From Amoebophrya sp. A120 (Eukaryota > Sar > Dinophyceae > Syndiniales > Amoebophryaceae), in NCBI GenBank assembly GCA_905178155.1, contig CAJINV010000004.1, positions 1 to 64,000 on the forward strand: DNA of 64,000 nt. The letters are read 5' to 3'. Shown piece by piece: positions 9,285 through 21,009 of the stretch. A model generated the notes under the pieces. That model ran no database searches. It was not told where the DNA came from and saw only the letters and a list, made by a program, of their open reading frames with translations. How positions within the stretch are numbered: position 1 is the stretch's first letter; each line of letters starts with the position of its first letter. Both the position numbers and the translations under genes were made by a program.

Positions 9285-12200
9285 ATGTCGGTAAAAATCG
9301 TTGACGTAGACAAGACCGCCTTGGCGCTCACGCCAGAGTAACCAACTGCAATATAAAAATATGTCTGGGTGGTCTGGAAGATTCTTGCCAGATTTGTGAT
9401 ATTTGTCTGGCATGACTCTGAACTCTGAAATGCATAGCCACGAAGGACAAGGAATCGTCTTGCCTGGTGTCATGCAAAAGCGTAGTCTGTCATGCAGAAT
9501 ACGCAACACATATTAGATAGAAGCCTCCTGAAAACTTGTCATGCTTCGGCACGTACTGCAGTGTGCCTACCACTCCCAGACTTGCATTCCAACCTTCCAG
9601 ACCCAGACATATTTGCAATGCATACAGAGGGACGCATTTTCTTCAACCAGTTCCGCCCGGGCGAAAAATTGAAATTTGTCTCCTTCATCGGCGTATCCTG
9701 TGCAAAAGCAACATCGCACCCGTAGTAAGTAATCGCAGTCATGCGTTGCAAATTTATTTCTGAAGTTAAATCCACACTACAAATACAAATTTCATTTCAC
9801 ATGCTGAGGAAATTTGTCATGCGATTTATGCTAGTGCGCTCCTGCTTTTGCATTTCATACGGCGCGGGTCGTGTGGGGAAGAGTTGGCTCGCGTCAAGAT
9901 TTGCGGAACATGTGTGGTAAGTTCGCATGTCAGGATGAAGAAATAAAGAGAGACGCTTCCCCATAAAATTCCTTGCATTTGTCCGTTTTTTGAAGGGTTG
10001 TAATCGTTTTATTTACCAACGACAAATATATGCTGACGCCTAGGTGGTTGCTTCGCTCGATTTTGTTTTTTTTAATATGTGAAAGTGGTTCGGATGCCAA
10101 AAATAAGCCGTTTGATTCTTTCTTAACCCATTGGATGTTGGAAAAAGCAACAGACACCGGGCAACGCTGCGGCAAGAACTCTCTTTGATTCAGTACTGTA
10201 TTTTTCGTACTTGATTTACTAGGTACGATACGGTCCTTTCGGATCGCGAATATGGACCTGTCAGGATTGAAATCGTCAAAGTTGAAATGATTTGTGATGC
10301 ATAAAACGGATACCCGTTTGACCTATAGTTTGTAGTCGGTGCATGACAAATTTTCCCGGTTCTGGAAGCGAGTCTGTCATGCGGCTTAGGGCAAAAGAGC
10401 TGCCTTCTGTCATGCTAGTCAGGAGTCCAACTTTTGACCCTTGCCAGGACTATGCTCTGCCTCCCGTGCGTCCTCTGCAATAGAGTCAGTTTTTGTATCG
10501 CATTTCATGCATGACAAATCATTTCAACTTTGACGATTTCGATCCTGACACTCCCATAGCGAAGAGCGACGAGATATTCCCGTGCCATGGACGGGCGACA
10601 TTTTTTTCACGCGTGGAGAAGGTTATCCCGTGCAAAAGTATCGTACTCGTACTAATTGCAGTTATGCATTACAAATCTTTTTCTCAAGGCCAATCCGCAT
10701 TACAAATTTAATTTGTAATGCTGAGATAATTTGTATTGCAATTTATACTAGTACGATACTTTTGCAGTTCATAAAGGTGAAGCAGTTACCAAAGGTATCT
10801 GGGCGTTCGCGCTGAGACCAAATGACCAGGTAAGTTAGTACAAAAAAATTGAAAATTACCGTGACAAAATAGAATAAGAGTCTTTCCCTCTGTTCTTGCG
10901 CAATTTCTATTCATCATCATCGCTTTCGACTAGGTTTTGGGCCAGGAAGAGGGTTCTTTTGCTCTATCTGAGTGTCTTGAAATCACAATAAAATCTGCAG
11001 GACCCAGATAACGCCACTGATCATGAGAACGGCGGCGCGGAAGATCCTGGCGGCGCGCCGCCGGGTGGCTCCAGTAGAACGACGGACAACGACGACGACC
11101 AAGAAAGCGCAGACAGCAGCGAGACTCGGGGCGCCTCCGCTACCATCGTTATTCTGGATTGCGAAGGATCTGATAACCTGCTGGATTCGCAGCAGGAAAA
11201 CACCATCGCGAAGCAGATCCAGGCCATCTCTTTTTTTCTGGCGGGCCGCGGTTCCGTCGTGTTCGTGGAGACAGACCGCCTGCGGACCCTATCAAGTGTA
11301 AAAATGTCTGGGTCTGGAAGAATCCGAACTTGTGATGCTGCATTTGGATTCCAAAAAAATCTGTATTGCATGAGTACCAAAGGGAATGCAATTTTTGCTA
11401 CGCTGAGAAGGCATTTGTCATGCGGAATAGGCAGCGCGAGGTCCTCAAAAAATCTGTAATGCTAGGGCGTGCATCGCAGACATCATGGCCCAGGCAAAAC
11501 ATGCGTGACAAGTCTCAGAATCTTCCAGACCCAGACACTTTTACGTTTGATAGACCCAGAGCATCGACGATATCCTACGAAAAAAGTGTTGCAGTTACAC
11601 ATTTGTGCCCAAGTCAGCAACACGAAAATTCTCTGCGTCAGGAAGAAAATTTGCAATGCAGAGATCAAAAGGGAAAACGCGGATGAAACAAGAAGGTTCC
11701 TATGCATATCCAGCATGACATACCTTGTCTGTCTTGCTCGGCCTGCAGCACAATGTGTTGTAACTGTAGCACTTTTTTCTTGGCATAGACGACCTGGCCC
11801 GCATATTGGATGTCAAGCTCGAGGATGAAGATCTGTGTATGCAGTAAAAGATTATAATAATCGCACTAGGTGGTAGTTGTGTGAGGAATCAATTGCATTT
11901 ACAACCTTTGAGATGGGGTTTGTCATGCATCGCTGCAAGTAGGTTTAGTGCGATATTAATTCTTTTGCATTGCATACTGTATAGCCTGCAGCAACTTTTC
12001 GTCGTGGTAAACAAGGAAACCCTCGTATCAAGACTAAAAACGTCCCCACTGCCCCCGAGTTGTCATGTAATATGGCGTCCTTGTTAGCATTATTTGTGTT
12101 TCTGATGCGCACCAGCCTCATGAAAAGTATTTTGTATAGTGTTTTGGAATTTGTGATCCTCGAATCAGCATAAAATGTTACCATATTTGTGATGCCGCTG

Positions 12201-15200
12201 CGCAGTTCGCCAAACAGGATTACACTACGGCCTAAAACTTGTCATGCGTATACAACCAAAGCTGGTTGCTTTGCCTACGCCGCTTTAAGTATTGCCATCT
12301 TGACTCTGGGGAGGTGAGTACGTTTTTACAAATGATACCCCGGCAGCTCCTTTGGCTTGGAGCAGCTGCTCGAGAAACAAAAGCGGTATCCTGTGGAAAG
12401 ACGTACAACCCGTCCTCTCCAAAGTTGTCTTTGTCATGCAAATCTGCATACTCTTACTCACCTGCAGTGTCTCTCATCCTCAGCAGGAGCTCCATGGGAG
12501 ACGCTTTATAAGCGAAGTTTTGGCTTTTCGTTTTTGTCTCGCTAGAATCAGGATGCCGCGGGTGCGGCAGCCAAAGCTATTTGTCTTTGTGTAGGAGCAA
12601 ACTTCCCTTCGGGATTTTGGTTTTCAACATATCGACTTTGGGACGTGATGGACGTTTTGGCACAGGATGAGCGGCCCTCTTGCCTGAAGATCGGCCAGGA
12701 GTTCGCAAAGGAGCGAAGAAATTTATGGGATTCTCAAACGTTACACTGGCTCTGTTTGCAGTGACATGGTTCTCCATTTGAAGATTGCATAGGCAAGTAG
12801 ACTAGCAAACCCAAATAAAGCGAAAGGGGTGACAAAGAAGCTTGGTCGTCGTGCCATAGTGATTGCGCGGGACAAGAAGTCATGTAATTGTAAGTACAGC
12901 GACCAATATAAAAACGCTTGCGAATGCCATATTTTTTTTTCCGGATTCCCACATTCTTCGCACGCACTAGCTCCACAAGCACCACTGCGGTACAGGATTG
13001 CGTCACCTACTCGGACCTTACCCTAGAGGACGCGCTAGACCAGCTTTTCTGCTGCATACAAAGGATATCCTCCGCAAAAGCATCGCACTAGTACTAGTAG
13101 GGGCAGATCGCATGACAAGTTTCATACGCACCATAAGTAGAAACAAATGGAATTTGTGATGCGGAGTTAAGTATCTAAAATTAGTGCGATACTTTTGCAC
13201 TTGATAAAGGAAAACGCCGGTGAGCAACCTCGGTGGTATAAACTCGATAAGAGGACCGTACAAATTTTATACCTTAGGTAACAAGCGCTACGATTATAAA
13301 AAGGAACACCTCCGCTGCTCCAGCTTCTACAAATGCCATACACTACGCGTGACATAACGCACGGAGATAATGATGCTCGTAAGAACTACAGGCAAGATCA
13401 AGATGAGCAAAAATATTTCATGAAGTGATACGAATTCGACGCGCACGACGAGTTTGTGAAGATTAACAACGAGCAGGCTCATATCTTAGAAAAAAAAGAA
13501 CTGCTGCATAAAGAAGAAATAGGTGACTTGGGGTGAAAATTCGAATTCCTTATGTGAAGAAAGTAAAAATCGCCGCGGAACACCAGGTCCCGAGTGCGCG
13601 CGAGCCGTCACCGGATATCTTATCCCACGAAAAATAAAAAAGTGTCACAGTTACACATTTGTAGTCAATTCAGCAACACAAATTTCTCTGCATGAGAGAG
13701 AAAGCTTGTAATGCAGAAATCCTACGGGAAAACACCTATGAAACGAGGCTCCTATGCATATCCGGCATGACAGAGCTTTTCCGTCTTGCTTGGCCTGCAT
13801 AGACTATGTGTGTAATTGTAGCACTTTTTTCTTGCGATATATCTGAACATGGACGCACTGGAGGACACGCTCCAGGAACTTCTGGACCTCGTATGATTTG
13901 CGAAAGTATATAAGCGTACTAGTAGAAATTGAAATCGCATGAAAAGTCCCCTCAGCATAAGAAAGGGAATTTGTAATGCGGATTTAGCATGAGAAGGAGA
14001 TTTGTAATGCATGACCGGTAGACGAGGTCCCAGACCGAAGTGGTAGGCGCTTAGGGTGAACTATGTATGTAGCGCTTAGGGCCCTTCCGTACGGCCAATT
14101 TGTATGTCCCGCAACGGGGTTCGCCTAAATCGGTCACTTGTATGCAAGGCGTTGGGTTACCCGGTCGGCAGAGCCGATCCACAACGAACGAACGAACGAT
14201 GACTGCGATTATGATTAAAACGAGTGCGACGATGCTTTTGCAGTCAATACCTCGAACTGGCCGACTACTCCCGGGATTTGCTTTATGGCGTTCTCAAACG
14301 TTACACTCTCAATCGTTACATGAATTTCAATTTGTCATGCAGGACCACTACCACGCTTCTCACAATCAAGCTTCTTCGCATGACAAGTTCTCGACAAGCT
14401 AAATAGCATTGATTACAATCCGTGCCAAATCTGTAATGCAAGACGCGCAAGGTCCCCCCTTTCACTTTTGCTGTTCTCGCATCACAAACTCATGCAACAG
14501 CTGCGAACGCTGTAACGTTTGAGAACGCCATATGCTTCCGATGCTTCTTCGAACAGACGACCAGGAGGACTACGTGGATCATTCGCGGGTATTAAAAACT
14601 AATTACATGCTTATGCTGAAGCATTCTTCACTGATGAAAGTAATTCGTCTACTTCCGCATACTAGTTATAAACATGGAACCAGATCAGCCAGCACTTTTT
14701 TTTTCCCAAACTAGCCGCGAGGTCTACCTCTTTTGGTAGAAGTGCAAACCAGAGCATCTTAAAAATTTGGTAGAACAGAAACAGCAAGAAACAGCAGAGC
14801 AAGAGCTTGTCTTGGTGGAAGTGCAAGAAAAAAAGTGGTTGGACCAGCAGCAAGAGTTTCACAGATGTACAACTAGAGCCGTGTGCTGTTGTTCTGCCGG
14901 TAGTCGTTGAAAACTCGATTACTTACTTATGAAATGTGGAAGTGCTTGATCTTTGCGACTCATCCCACTTCCAGGCCCCGGCTAGTAGCATCGCCTCTAC
15001 TGTTGCCGCTGAGTCAGCTTCTACCTCCTCTACTTCCGCGGGTGAAGCGAGCAAAGCGAAAGCGGCTAGCAGCGGAACCATCGATCCGGTAACGAAGTCA
15101 GACTGGACATGCAAAGTTGACTATCGCAAGAAAAAGTGTTACAGTTGCACATTGTGTTGCAGGCCAAGCAAGACAGACAAGCTCTGTCATGCCGGATATG

Positions 15201-18200
15201 CATGAAGCCTCCTTTCATAGGTATTTTCCCGTAGGATTTCTGCACTTCAAGTTTTCTCTCTCATGCAGAGAAATTTGTGTTGCTGAATTGACAACAAATG
15301 TGTAACTGTAACACTTTTTTCGTTCGATATTGACGAGGAGTTAAGCCTGTCCTTCGACGACCTCTGTCGGTCGTCCGTGGCGGAGCTGACCCAGATCCTG
15401 TTGGACGCGCTTCAGCGGCGGCCGCTCGACCTGCCACATGATATTCTTTGCAAAAGTAGAAAAATCGACGTATTAGTACGTCTACGTGGTATTATTAAAA
15501 ACTATTGCAATTGTACACATTTGCTGCTCAGCATGTAGAAGTTGACAAATGGAACAATATTTCATGCTGATTTAGCTTGGGAGAAAGATGATTTGTCTTG
15601 TATGACTGCGATTCGACGTACGAGCACGAGTGGAAGAATACCTTTTGCATCGAGGATAACTGACCCGGCCCAGCAAGTCGCGTACCTGCAAGCTCAGCAG
15701 CAGAAAGAGCAAACTATGAGGAAACAAGCGCGGGGAGGCGCCGGGGCGTCTTCAAGTAGTAGCACAACATCACTCGGGTCCTCGGATCTGCACAAGTTCG
15801 ACGCTTCCATGCAGGTCTGTGTGACCAAGTTCCAGCGCAAACCCTACGTGCGGTACGCCAACGTCCGGGCGCCCCAGATATGGAAGTGTCAGAATCGAAA
15901 TTGACAAAATCGATGCACAAAATCGATGCCAGTTAGACCTACAGTTTTTTGTGGGCGCATGACAAATTCTCCCCGTCCTGGAAGCGAATCTGCCATGCGG
16001 TTTAGGGCAAAAGAGCTGCCTTCTGTCATGCTAATCAGCAGCCCAACACCGAACCCGTGCCAGGACTACAATCCGCCTTCCTTGCATCCTCTGCACGAGA
16101 GTCGCTTTTTGCGTAGGATTTTATGCATTACAGATCATTTCGATTTTGTTGATTTCGATCCTGACACATCCATACCAGATTGTGGACAATTATTCGAAAA
16201 AGCTGGAAGCCGAGCTGATAGGACAGTGCACAAGAACTCGAACTCCCCCTGCTCCCCCGCATTTTCCATGCAAAATGCAGAGTGGTCCACATCGTGGCTC
16301 GTGCCTTTAGACACTTTGCGCGTGAGTGCCGAATGAACAGGACTGCGCTTTTCCATTTCAGGATTTGTCATGCAAACGCTACATTTGTGGCATTGCTTCT
16401 GTTGCTGCTCATGCTATACAAATGAGGAAGAGGGGGAGTTGTGCACCCTCATAACTGACCGCAATGGTCCTGAAGCAGCGGCACTTCGCGAAGCTCGTAC
16501 TCGTCACGAAAAGGATCCTCGAGTGTCTCGTCGAAATGTTCGTGTTGCAGCTCGAGGCCGACAGTCTGGAGAAGCTGATGGCAGGAGCACCAGGAGGGTC
16601 TACGTCATCTGCGGCTTCGTCCATAGGCGACGAGCAACATGCGGGTCGCGCTAGTACTGCCGCGTCTAACTCGGAGAAAAACGGCAAATCTACGACCAGC
16701 GGAACGTCCACCACGGCGACAGGAACGCTATGAGAGTGCACAAGAACTCTCATCCCTCCCCCTCATTTGTATATGCAAAATCCGAAATCCTATCGTTGTG
16801 TTGTAGCTGTAGCACGGTTTATCGCATGACAAATCTCGGAAGGAGCCCAAAGAACGCTACTACGTTAGGCACATCAACTTGTCTTGCACAGGCTCCATGT
16901 GTTGTTGTTGAGCTGGTGTCTTTATTGCTGTCCATGCGAAACAATTACCAATGAGGGGGAGGGGGACGAGTTGTGCACTCTCATAAACGCCCGAGCTGGA
17001 ACAAGAAGAAAAGGCCGACGTCGCCACGTCGGGCCCTGTTGCAGCAGCAGGAGATCCTGCTGCTCTATCCAGCACTTCTGCTGCATCTACCATAAACAGG
17101 ACCGCTGAAGTAGACACAACATCACCAGCACCAACCGCGGAATTATCGAGCACAGTCAATCACGACCCAGCACCATCATCAATACTGGGGGACAGCGAGC
17201 CTGTGTCTTCGGAGACCACGACCAGCCGAGCAAAAGAAGTAAACCGACTCTCTATCAAAAGGGAAAATCTCCCCTGCCCATACTGCAAAAGTGTATTTGT
17301 GGAAATTTGTGATGCCGATTTGTGGTCACAAATCGCGTCTGTCTTGCAAGAGGGCAACTCCGCAGGCCCCGCGGCATTGTGCAGGTAGTTTCTCATGCTG
17401 TTGGTCCTACAGCGCGGATGTTTTTCATGCTAAGCGCCTAGGCCGCAACCTCTCTACTCGCGCGTAGTATGTGTATGGGCCTTCAGTGCTTTCCAGCAAG
17501 ACAGCTCGGATTTGTGTACACAGATCCAGCATCAGCGATTTCGTTTTGATATGGGGAGGGGGGTTCTTTCGTTTTGATACTCTCATCGGCACAAACAGTG
17601 GCATCGGGCGGCGGCAGCAGCTCCGCCACCGCTAGCAGCACAGGCGGTGGTCGAAAACTGAAGTCTATCAAATGTAAAAATGTCTGGGTCTGGAAGAATG
17701 CAAGTTGTCATGCTCAATCTGAAGCATGCAAAAATCTGTGTTGCATGATTACCAAAAGTCGTCCAGTTTTGGCCAAGTCGGGGGGGAGTTTCTCATGCAG
17801 GATAGGCATGAGAGAGATCGCACAGAATCTGTCATGCTAGGTCCTGCATTCCAGGCTTCATGGGTCATGGAAAAGCTGCATGACAAATCGCGCATTCTTC
17901 CAGACCCAGACACTTTTCCATTTGATAAAGTCGATTACGGGGGAGTCGGTCAAAGTGCGAAGTCTGCTCTCGTATGATAGCCAGATTCTGGACAAGCTGC
18001 TACAGCAGTGGGAACAAAATCCAGTAGTGCTGCAGATTGAAAACGAGGCTTCCACTCTGGAGATACAACAACTAGCGACGACGTTATCTTCTTCCAGCAA
18101 CGTCAAGGCTGTAAACAGAATGAATACTGCAGCGCAAAACAAATACATAAACTCGACGTCTTATCCTGTGCAAATAAAGTATCGCACTCGTAGTAATTGC

Positions 18201-19910
18201 AGTCATGCATTTACAAATCTCGTTCCCAAGGAAAATCAGCATGACAAATTGCATTTGTCATGCTGAGGAAATTTGTCATGCAATTTATACTAGGGCGATA
18301 TTTTTGCACAGCATACGTCTTCGGTCCTCTCGTTTCGCGAGGAGAGCCGGCAGCTGGCAGCGACATACCGCAACCAGTTAGAATCCAGACTCCAGCAGAT
18401 CTACGTGTCGGAAGTGAATCAGAACTTGGACAAACTCGTCACCTTATGCACTGCACCTCTGTGCCTGGGTCTGAAAATTTGTGTAGTTGCTGCGTTCGAC
18501 CTTCATTGCAGCAGGGTGGCCGTCGCTGTCCGCTAGTACGGCAGAAAAAATCGACTTAAATAATGTAATGTGCGGAGGCCTGCAGCTACTGACTTGTTGC
18601 TAAAAACACGCGTGACAGATAACTGCCATCCTGTTCATGCATCACCCGATGAAAGAGCTGCTGGCAAGAACGCACTCCTATTCATGGATCACAGATCTGG
18701 TTCTAGTCCTTCACATTTCGCAATCACAAATCCAGAATATCAGAGACAACACGTTTGCATTTGATACACCATCCTCCTTGAGCGGCTGCAGCTTCCGTCG
18801 GGCGTCTTCGGCTTCATGCACAACGCAAGCTACGACGACAGTAGTACGCAAGCCATCCTTCGCGATTTTGAGTACAACCACTCTGTGCAGAGCGTCAAGA
18901 TCGCGTCCCACAGCAGCATATCCATCAAAATTGCAAAACTATCGTACTCAGTACGTAATCGCTGCATAACAAATTTTTTGCTCAGCGCGACAATGAATTG
19001 GAATTTGTCAACATATGTAAATTATTAATTACCTAGTGGTCTTCACGCATGATTGCGCTTACAAATATGACTGCGATAGTACATTTGCACAGGATACAGC
19101 ATCAGCTCCGACTCGAATTCTCCCATGAAATTGCTCGCAAGCAACTACGGAGGAGGCCCCAACGCAAGAACAAACAATGGCGAACAGGGTGGATCGAACG
19201 AAATGAAGATGAATGCAACCCCGAAGACCACTTCATCCGCAACAAACATGGCGGCAGATGAAACTACAGAGAGCGGCGGTGCAGTCGTAGATCCCCAAGA
19301 CTTGCTCAGTGCGGGGGAACTGAAAAAGGCGAGTCTGTATCCCAAGGAAAACAAAAGTGTAGTTGCAGCTAAATGTATAGATAAAGATATAAACATTTTT
19401 TTTTTTTAATTTCGGCATACACAAACTTGATGCAGCTCTGCATGAAAGACAAAACGTGAATACTAAGTCACTTAGAACTCACAAGGGCGGAGGAAAAGGA
19501 AAACAAAGATGAACCTCGATGGGGGTTGCTGAGCAACTACATGTAAGGAAAGCCAGAACTTGTCTGTTTGCCTTGGTCTGCATGCAAATTAAGAGTCGTG
19601 TGTAGTTGCACACTAAACACTTTTTTCTCTCCATACTCTTTTAAAGGAGACAGTGGACCGGTACCGGCATAAGCTGCGGTACGCCGTCCAAGAAAGGATC
19701 CGGATGCACAACGAGAAAATTGTCACGCAACTCATCGTATGCACTGCAAAAGTATCGTACTCGTAGTAATCGCAGTCATGCATTACAAATCTAGTATATC
19801 AAGGTAAATCCGCATTACAAACTACGCTTGTAATGCTGAGCCAATTTGTAATGCAATTCATACTAGTACGATACCTTTGCAATGCATACATCGGGATGTT
19901 CCGGTGCTAA
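9285..19910 (+). CDS. GBP/atlastin-like large GTPase, split by 24 introners
   Basis: Start ATG 9285 (MSVKIVDVDKTALALTPE). Exons: 9285-9338, 9630-9693, 9865-9916, 10223-10250, 10564-10623, 10779-10829, 11001-11289, 11558-11570, 11793-11837, 11982-12025, 12343-12386; then, after an unresolved stretch, 13845-13891, 14255-14283, 14538-14588, 14975-15121, 15335-15441, 15664-15878, 16180-16218, 16459-16728, 16991-17252, 17585-17665, 17933-18161, 18321-18444, 18772-18918, 19102-19336, 19640-19737 and 19894-19910 (TAA). The splice gives FVSFIGAGRVGKSWL (P-loop, G1), EAVTKGIWAFALRP (G2, like the TKGIW of guanylate-binding proteins), TIVILDCEGSDN (G3, DxxG) and FVVVNKETL at the G4 position. The 3' half is helical and Ser/Ala-rich, ending in KLRYAVQERIRMHNEKIV. 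The family suggests nucleotide-dependent membrane remodelling or defence. Whether both halves belong to one gene is inference. Confidence 0.75.
9339..9624. mobile_element. Introner, family A
   Basis: 286 bp with flanking CAGAG on both sides. The left end carries a short irregular extension before the family A arm. Removal joins TPE to GRIFFNQF. Confidence 0.88.
9694..9859. mobile_element. Introner, family B
   Basis: 166 bp, CGGCG on both sides. It sits inside the P-loop coding sequence; removal gives FIGAGRVGKS. Confidence 0.92.
9917..10222 (+). other. Canonical GT-AG intron
   Basis: It starts GTAAGT and ends ACTAG. It joins HVW to YDTVLSDRE in frame just after the P-loop exon and has no terminal inverted repeats or flanking 5-mer duplication. 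Confidence 0.75.
10251..10558. mobile_element. Introner, family C
   Basis: 308 bp, GCGAA on both sides, arms TATGG...GTCAGGAT and inverse. Removal joins LSDRE to ERRDIPVPW. Confidence 0.9.
10624..10773. mobile_element. Introner, family B
   Basis: 150 bp, AAGGT on both sides. Removal gives TRGEGEAVTKGIW. This is one of the few flanks that would also permit GT-AG borders. Confidence 0.92.
10830..11000 (+). other. Canonical GT-AG intron
   Basis: It starts GTAAGT and ends CTGCAG, phase 0, joining FALRPNDQ to DPDNATDHEN. Confidence 0.8.
11290..11552. mobile_element. Introner, family A
   Basis: 263 bp, GACCC on both sides, near-perfect inverted arms of about 30 bp. Confidence 0.92.
11571..11787. 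mobile_element. Introner, family D
   Basis: 217 bp, GACGA on both sides. Only 13 bp of exon separate it from the preceding introner's flank. Confidence 0.9.
11838..11976. mobile_element. Introner, family B
   Basis: 139 bp, flanks CTGTG/CTGTA (4 of 5). The arms are partly decayed. Confidence 0.8.
12026..12337. mobile_element. Introner, family E
   Basis: 312 bp, flanks CCTCG/CCCCG. Removal joins NKETL to GSSFGLEQLLEKQK. Confidence 0.82.
12387..13615 (+). other. Unresolved part of the GTPase gene
   Basis: I could not trace one frame here. A possible element runs 12387-12510 (flanks AGCGG/AGCGA) but the next exon hits a stop. 12724 begins with the family H end sequence but has no partner. 13001-13065 reads DCVTYSDLTLEDALDQLFCC and is interrupted by a clear introner. 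After that several stops occur in all frames. Either extra introns exist or the gene is damaged here. Confidence 0.4.
13066..13206. mobile_element. Introner, family B
   Basis: 141 bp, AAGGA on both sides. Confidence 0.88.
13621..13839. mobile_element. Introner, family D
   Basis: 219 bp, TATCT on both sides. Confidence 0.85.
13892..14249. mobile_element. Introner, family B, carrying a nested insertion
   Basis: 358 bp, CCTCG on both sides. Without the nested insert at 14016-14198 and its repeated ATGAC it would be about 170 bp, normal for the family. Confidence 0.87.
14016..14198 (+). mobile_element. SINE-like insertion nested in an introner
   Basis: 183 bp flanked by ATGAC (14011-14015 and 14199-14203). 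It contains an A-box-like GACCGAAGTGG near 14030, a B-box-like GGGTTCGCC near 14115, a doubled GCGCTTAGGG and a short (AACG)n tail. This looks like a tRNA-derived SINE, but the A-to-B spacing is long and I could not fold a tRNA. Confidence 0.55.
14284..14532. mobile_element. Introner, family H
   Basis: 249 bp, TGCTT on both sides; arms TATGGCGTTCTCAAACG and inverse. Confidence 0.92.
14589..14974 (+). other. Probable canonical GT-AG intron
   Basis: It starts GTATTA and ends CTTCCAG, phase 0 on both sides (YVDHSR to APASSIAST). An internal glutamine-rich open stretch at 14770-14880 could be a cassette exon but runs into a stop. Confidence 0.55.
15122..15329. mobile_element. Introner, family D
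   Basis: 208 bp, TTGAC on both sides. Removal joins CKVD to EELSLSFDDL. Confidence 0.92.
15442..15658. mobile_element. Introner, family B, diverged
   Basis: 217 bp, flanks CATGA/ACTGA (3 of 5). The frame is still restored (DLPH to DPAQQVAYLQ). Confidence 0.75.
15879..16174. mobile_element. Introner, family C
   Basis: 296 bp, CCAGA on both sides. Removal joins NVRAPQ to IVDNYSKK. Confidence 0.92.
16219..16453. mobile_element. Introner, family F
   Basis: 235 bp, flanks GCTGA/ACTGA. The left end is TAGGA instead of TATGA. Confidence 0.82.
16729..16985. mobile_element. Introner, family F
   Basis: 257 bp, AACGC on both sides; arms TATGAGAGTGCACAA and inverse. Confidence 0.92.
17253..17579. mobile_element. 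Introner, family G
   Basis: 327 bp, CTCTC on both sides. Confidence 0.9.
17666..17927. mobile_element. Introner, family A
   Basis: 262 bp, AAGTC on both sides. Closely similar to the copy at 27983-28244. Confidence 0.92.
18162..18315. mobile_element. Introner, family B
   Basis: 154 bp, CGTCT on both sides. Confidence 0.9.
18445..18766. mobile_element. Introner, degenerate family A
   Basis: 322 bp, flanks CACCT/CACCA. Only the GCCTGGGTCTG core and the TTTGCATTTGATA end of family A are recognisable: an old copy still needed for the frame (NLDKLVT to FLLERLQLP). Confidence 0.75.
18919..19096. mobile_element. Introner, family B
   Basis: 178 bp, CAGCA on both sides. Confidence 0.9.
19337..19634. 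mobile_element. Introner, family D, diverged
   Basis: 298 bp, flanks AGTCT/ACTCT. Removal joins LKKASL to LKETVDRYRHKLR. Confidence 0.78.
19738..19888. mobile_element. Introner, family B
   Basis: 151 bp, CATCG on both sides. The exon after it ends at TAA 19908-19910; a second reading (VLKISNNLVKPL...) just downstream is in another frame. Confidence 0.88.
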
Positions 19911-21009
19911 AAATCTCGAACAATTTGGTGAAGCCGCTCCACCCGAATAAAGACGTATGTGTTCGAAGTTCTTTCTGTCACCCAAGACGGACAGGCCACG
20001 AAAAAGAAAAACTCCGCCGAGATGAAGTAGATGCGCTGGGACGACGACGCGAAGCCGAAGTCGCTGCTCACTATCCGAAGATCCAGAGGGGAGGTTGCAG
20101 CATCCTTTATCGAGGCCGAAGACACAGTGACACGGAAAGTAAGAACGAAGGCGCTCGCTCGGGCTAGGGCAGCTTGGGACTTAAGTACAACAAAGATTGA
20201 AATTACAGCTACCTACGTAAAAACAAATAAAGAACGTTGCGAACAAGGCAAGCAAATTTTAATTTTCTTATACTTCAACTTCTTATTATTTCTCGAGACA
20301 GATCATGGAAACTACAAACTGCGACCCTACTCAACAATATTTTCAATAAGGGCACCAGCACAGTGATATGGCACGCGCGATGGTGATGTCACCGGCAGAT
20401 GAGCTTGAGCATAGAGACAAAGCATAGCACGATTCGAAAACCGCTTCTTTCATAGAAAACTTTTTTGTAGGGCCAGCAAGAGGAGCCCAGTTTGTGCTCT
20501 GCGGAGAGGGCATTTCTCATGCGTAATAGGCATCAGTGAGCCCCCTAAATATCTGCAATGCTAGCTCATGCATTTGCATTACAGACATCATGGGTCATGC
20601 AAAAAGTGCATGACAAGCCTGGCAATCTTCCAGACCCAGACATATTTGCAGTTGATATACAAAGTTGGACCAGCACAATCTAGAAGTTCAGAGAGCTGCG
20701 ACGTCCACCTTCGAGAGCAGCAGGGACAGCGAGCAGAGAGATGACCAGATGACACTGAAAGTGAACAACAACAATCTATTTTCTCGCCGACGAACGAGAA
20801 ATATTGAATTTAAACAGCACGATCCGTCTACTACAAGGAAGTGAGCAACGCTAGACTTAAGGGCGGTGGTAGCTTGTAGTTGTAGTTTTGTCGACAAGAA
20901 TTAAGGGTTGTAGTTGACTGAGTTCGGTTTCCAAGAAACATATTCAAGAAATATTCTTCGACGTCGACCAAGTGCTGTGCACTACTACTAGTGCAAGTAA
21001 GTACTTATC
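19911..21009. other. Intergenic region with an introner fragment
   Basis: A short open stretch at 19920-20170 could be a remnant of further coding sequence, but I cannot join it in frame to the gene upstream. A 5'-truncated family A element lies at 20472-20656. The rest shows no supported gene. Confidence 0.45.
20472..20656. mobile_element. 5'-truncated family A introner in intergenic DNA
   Basis: It matches the right two-thirds of family A (GGAGAGGGCATTT, then the CTTCCAGACCCAGACAT arm, ending TTGATA). It lacks the left arm and any matching flank. Confidence 0.75.
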
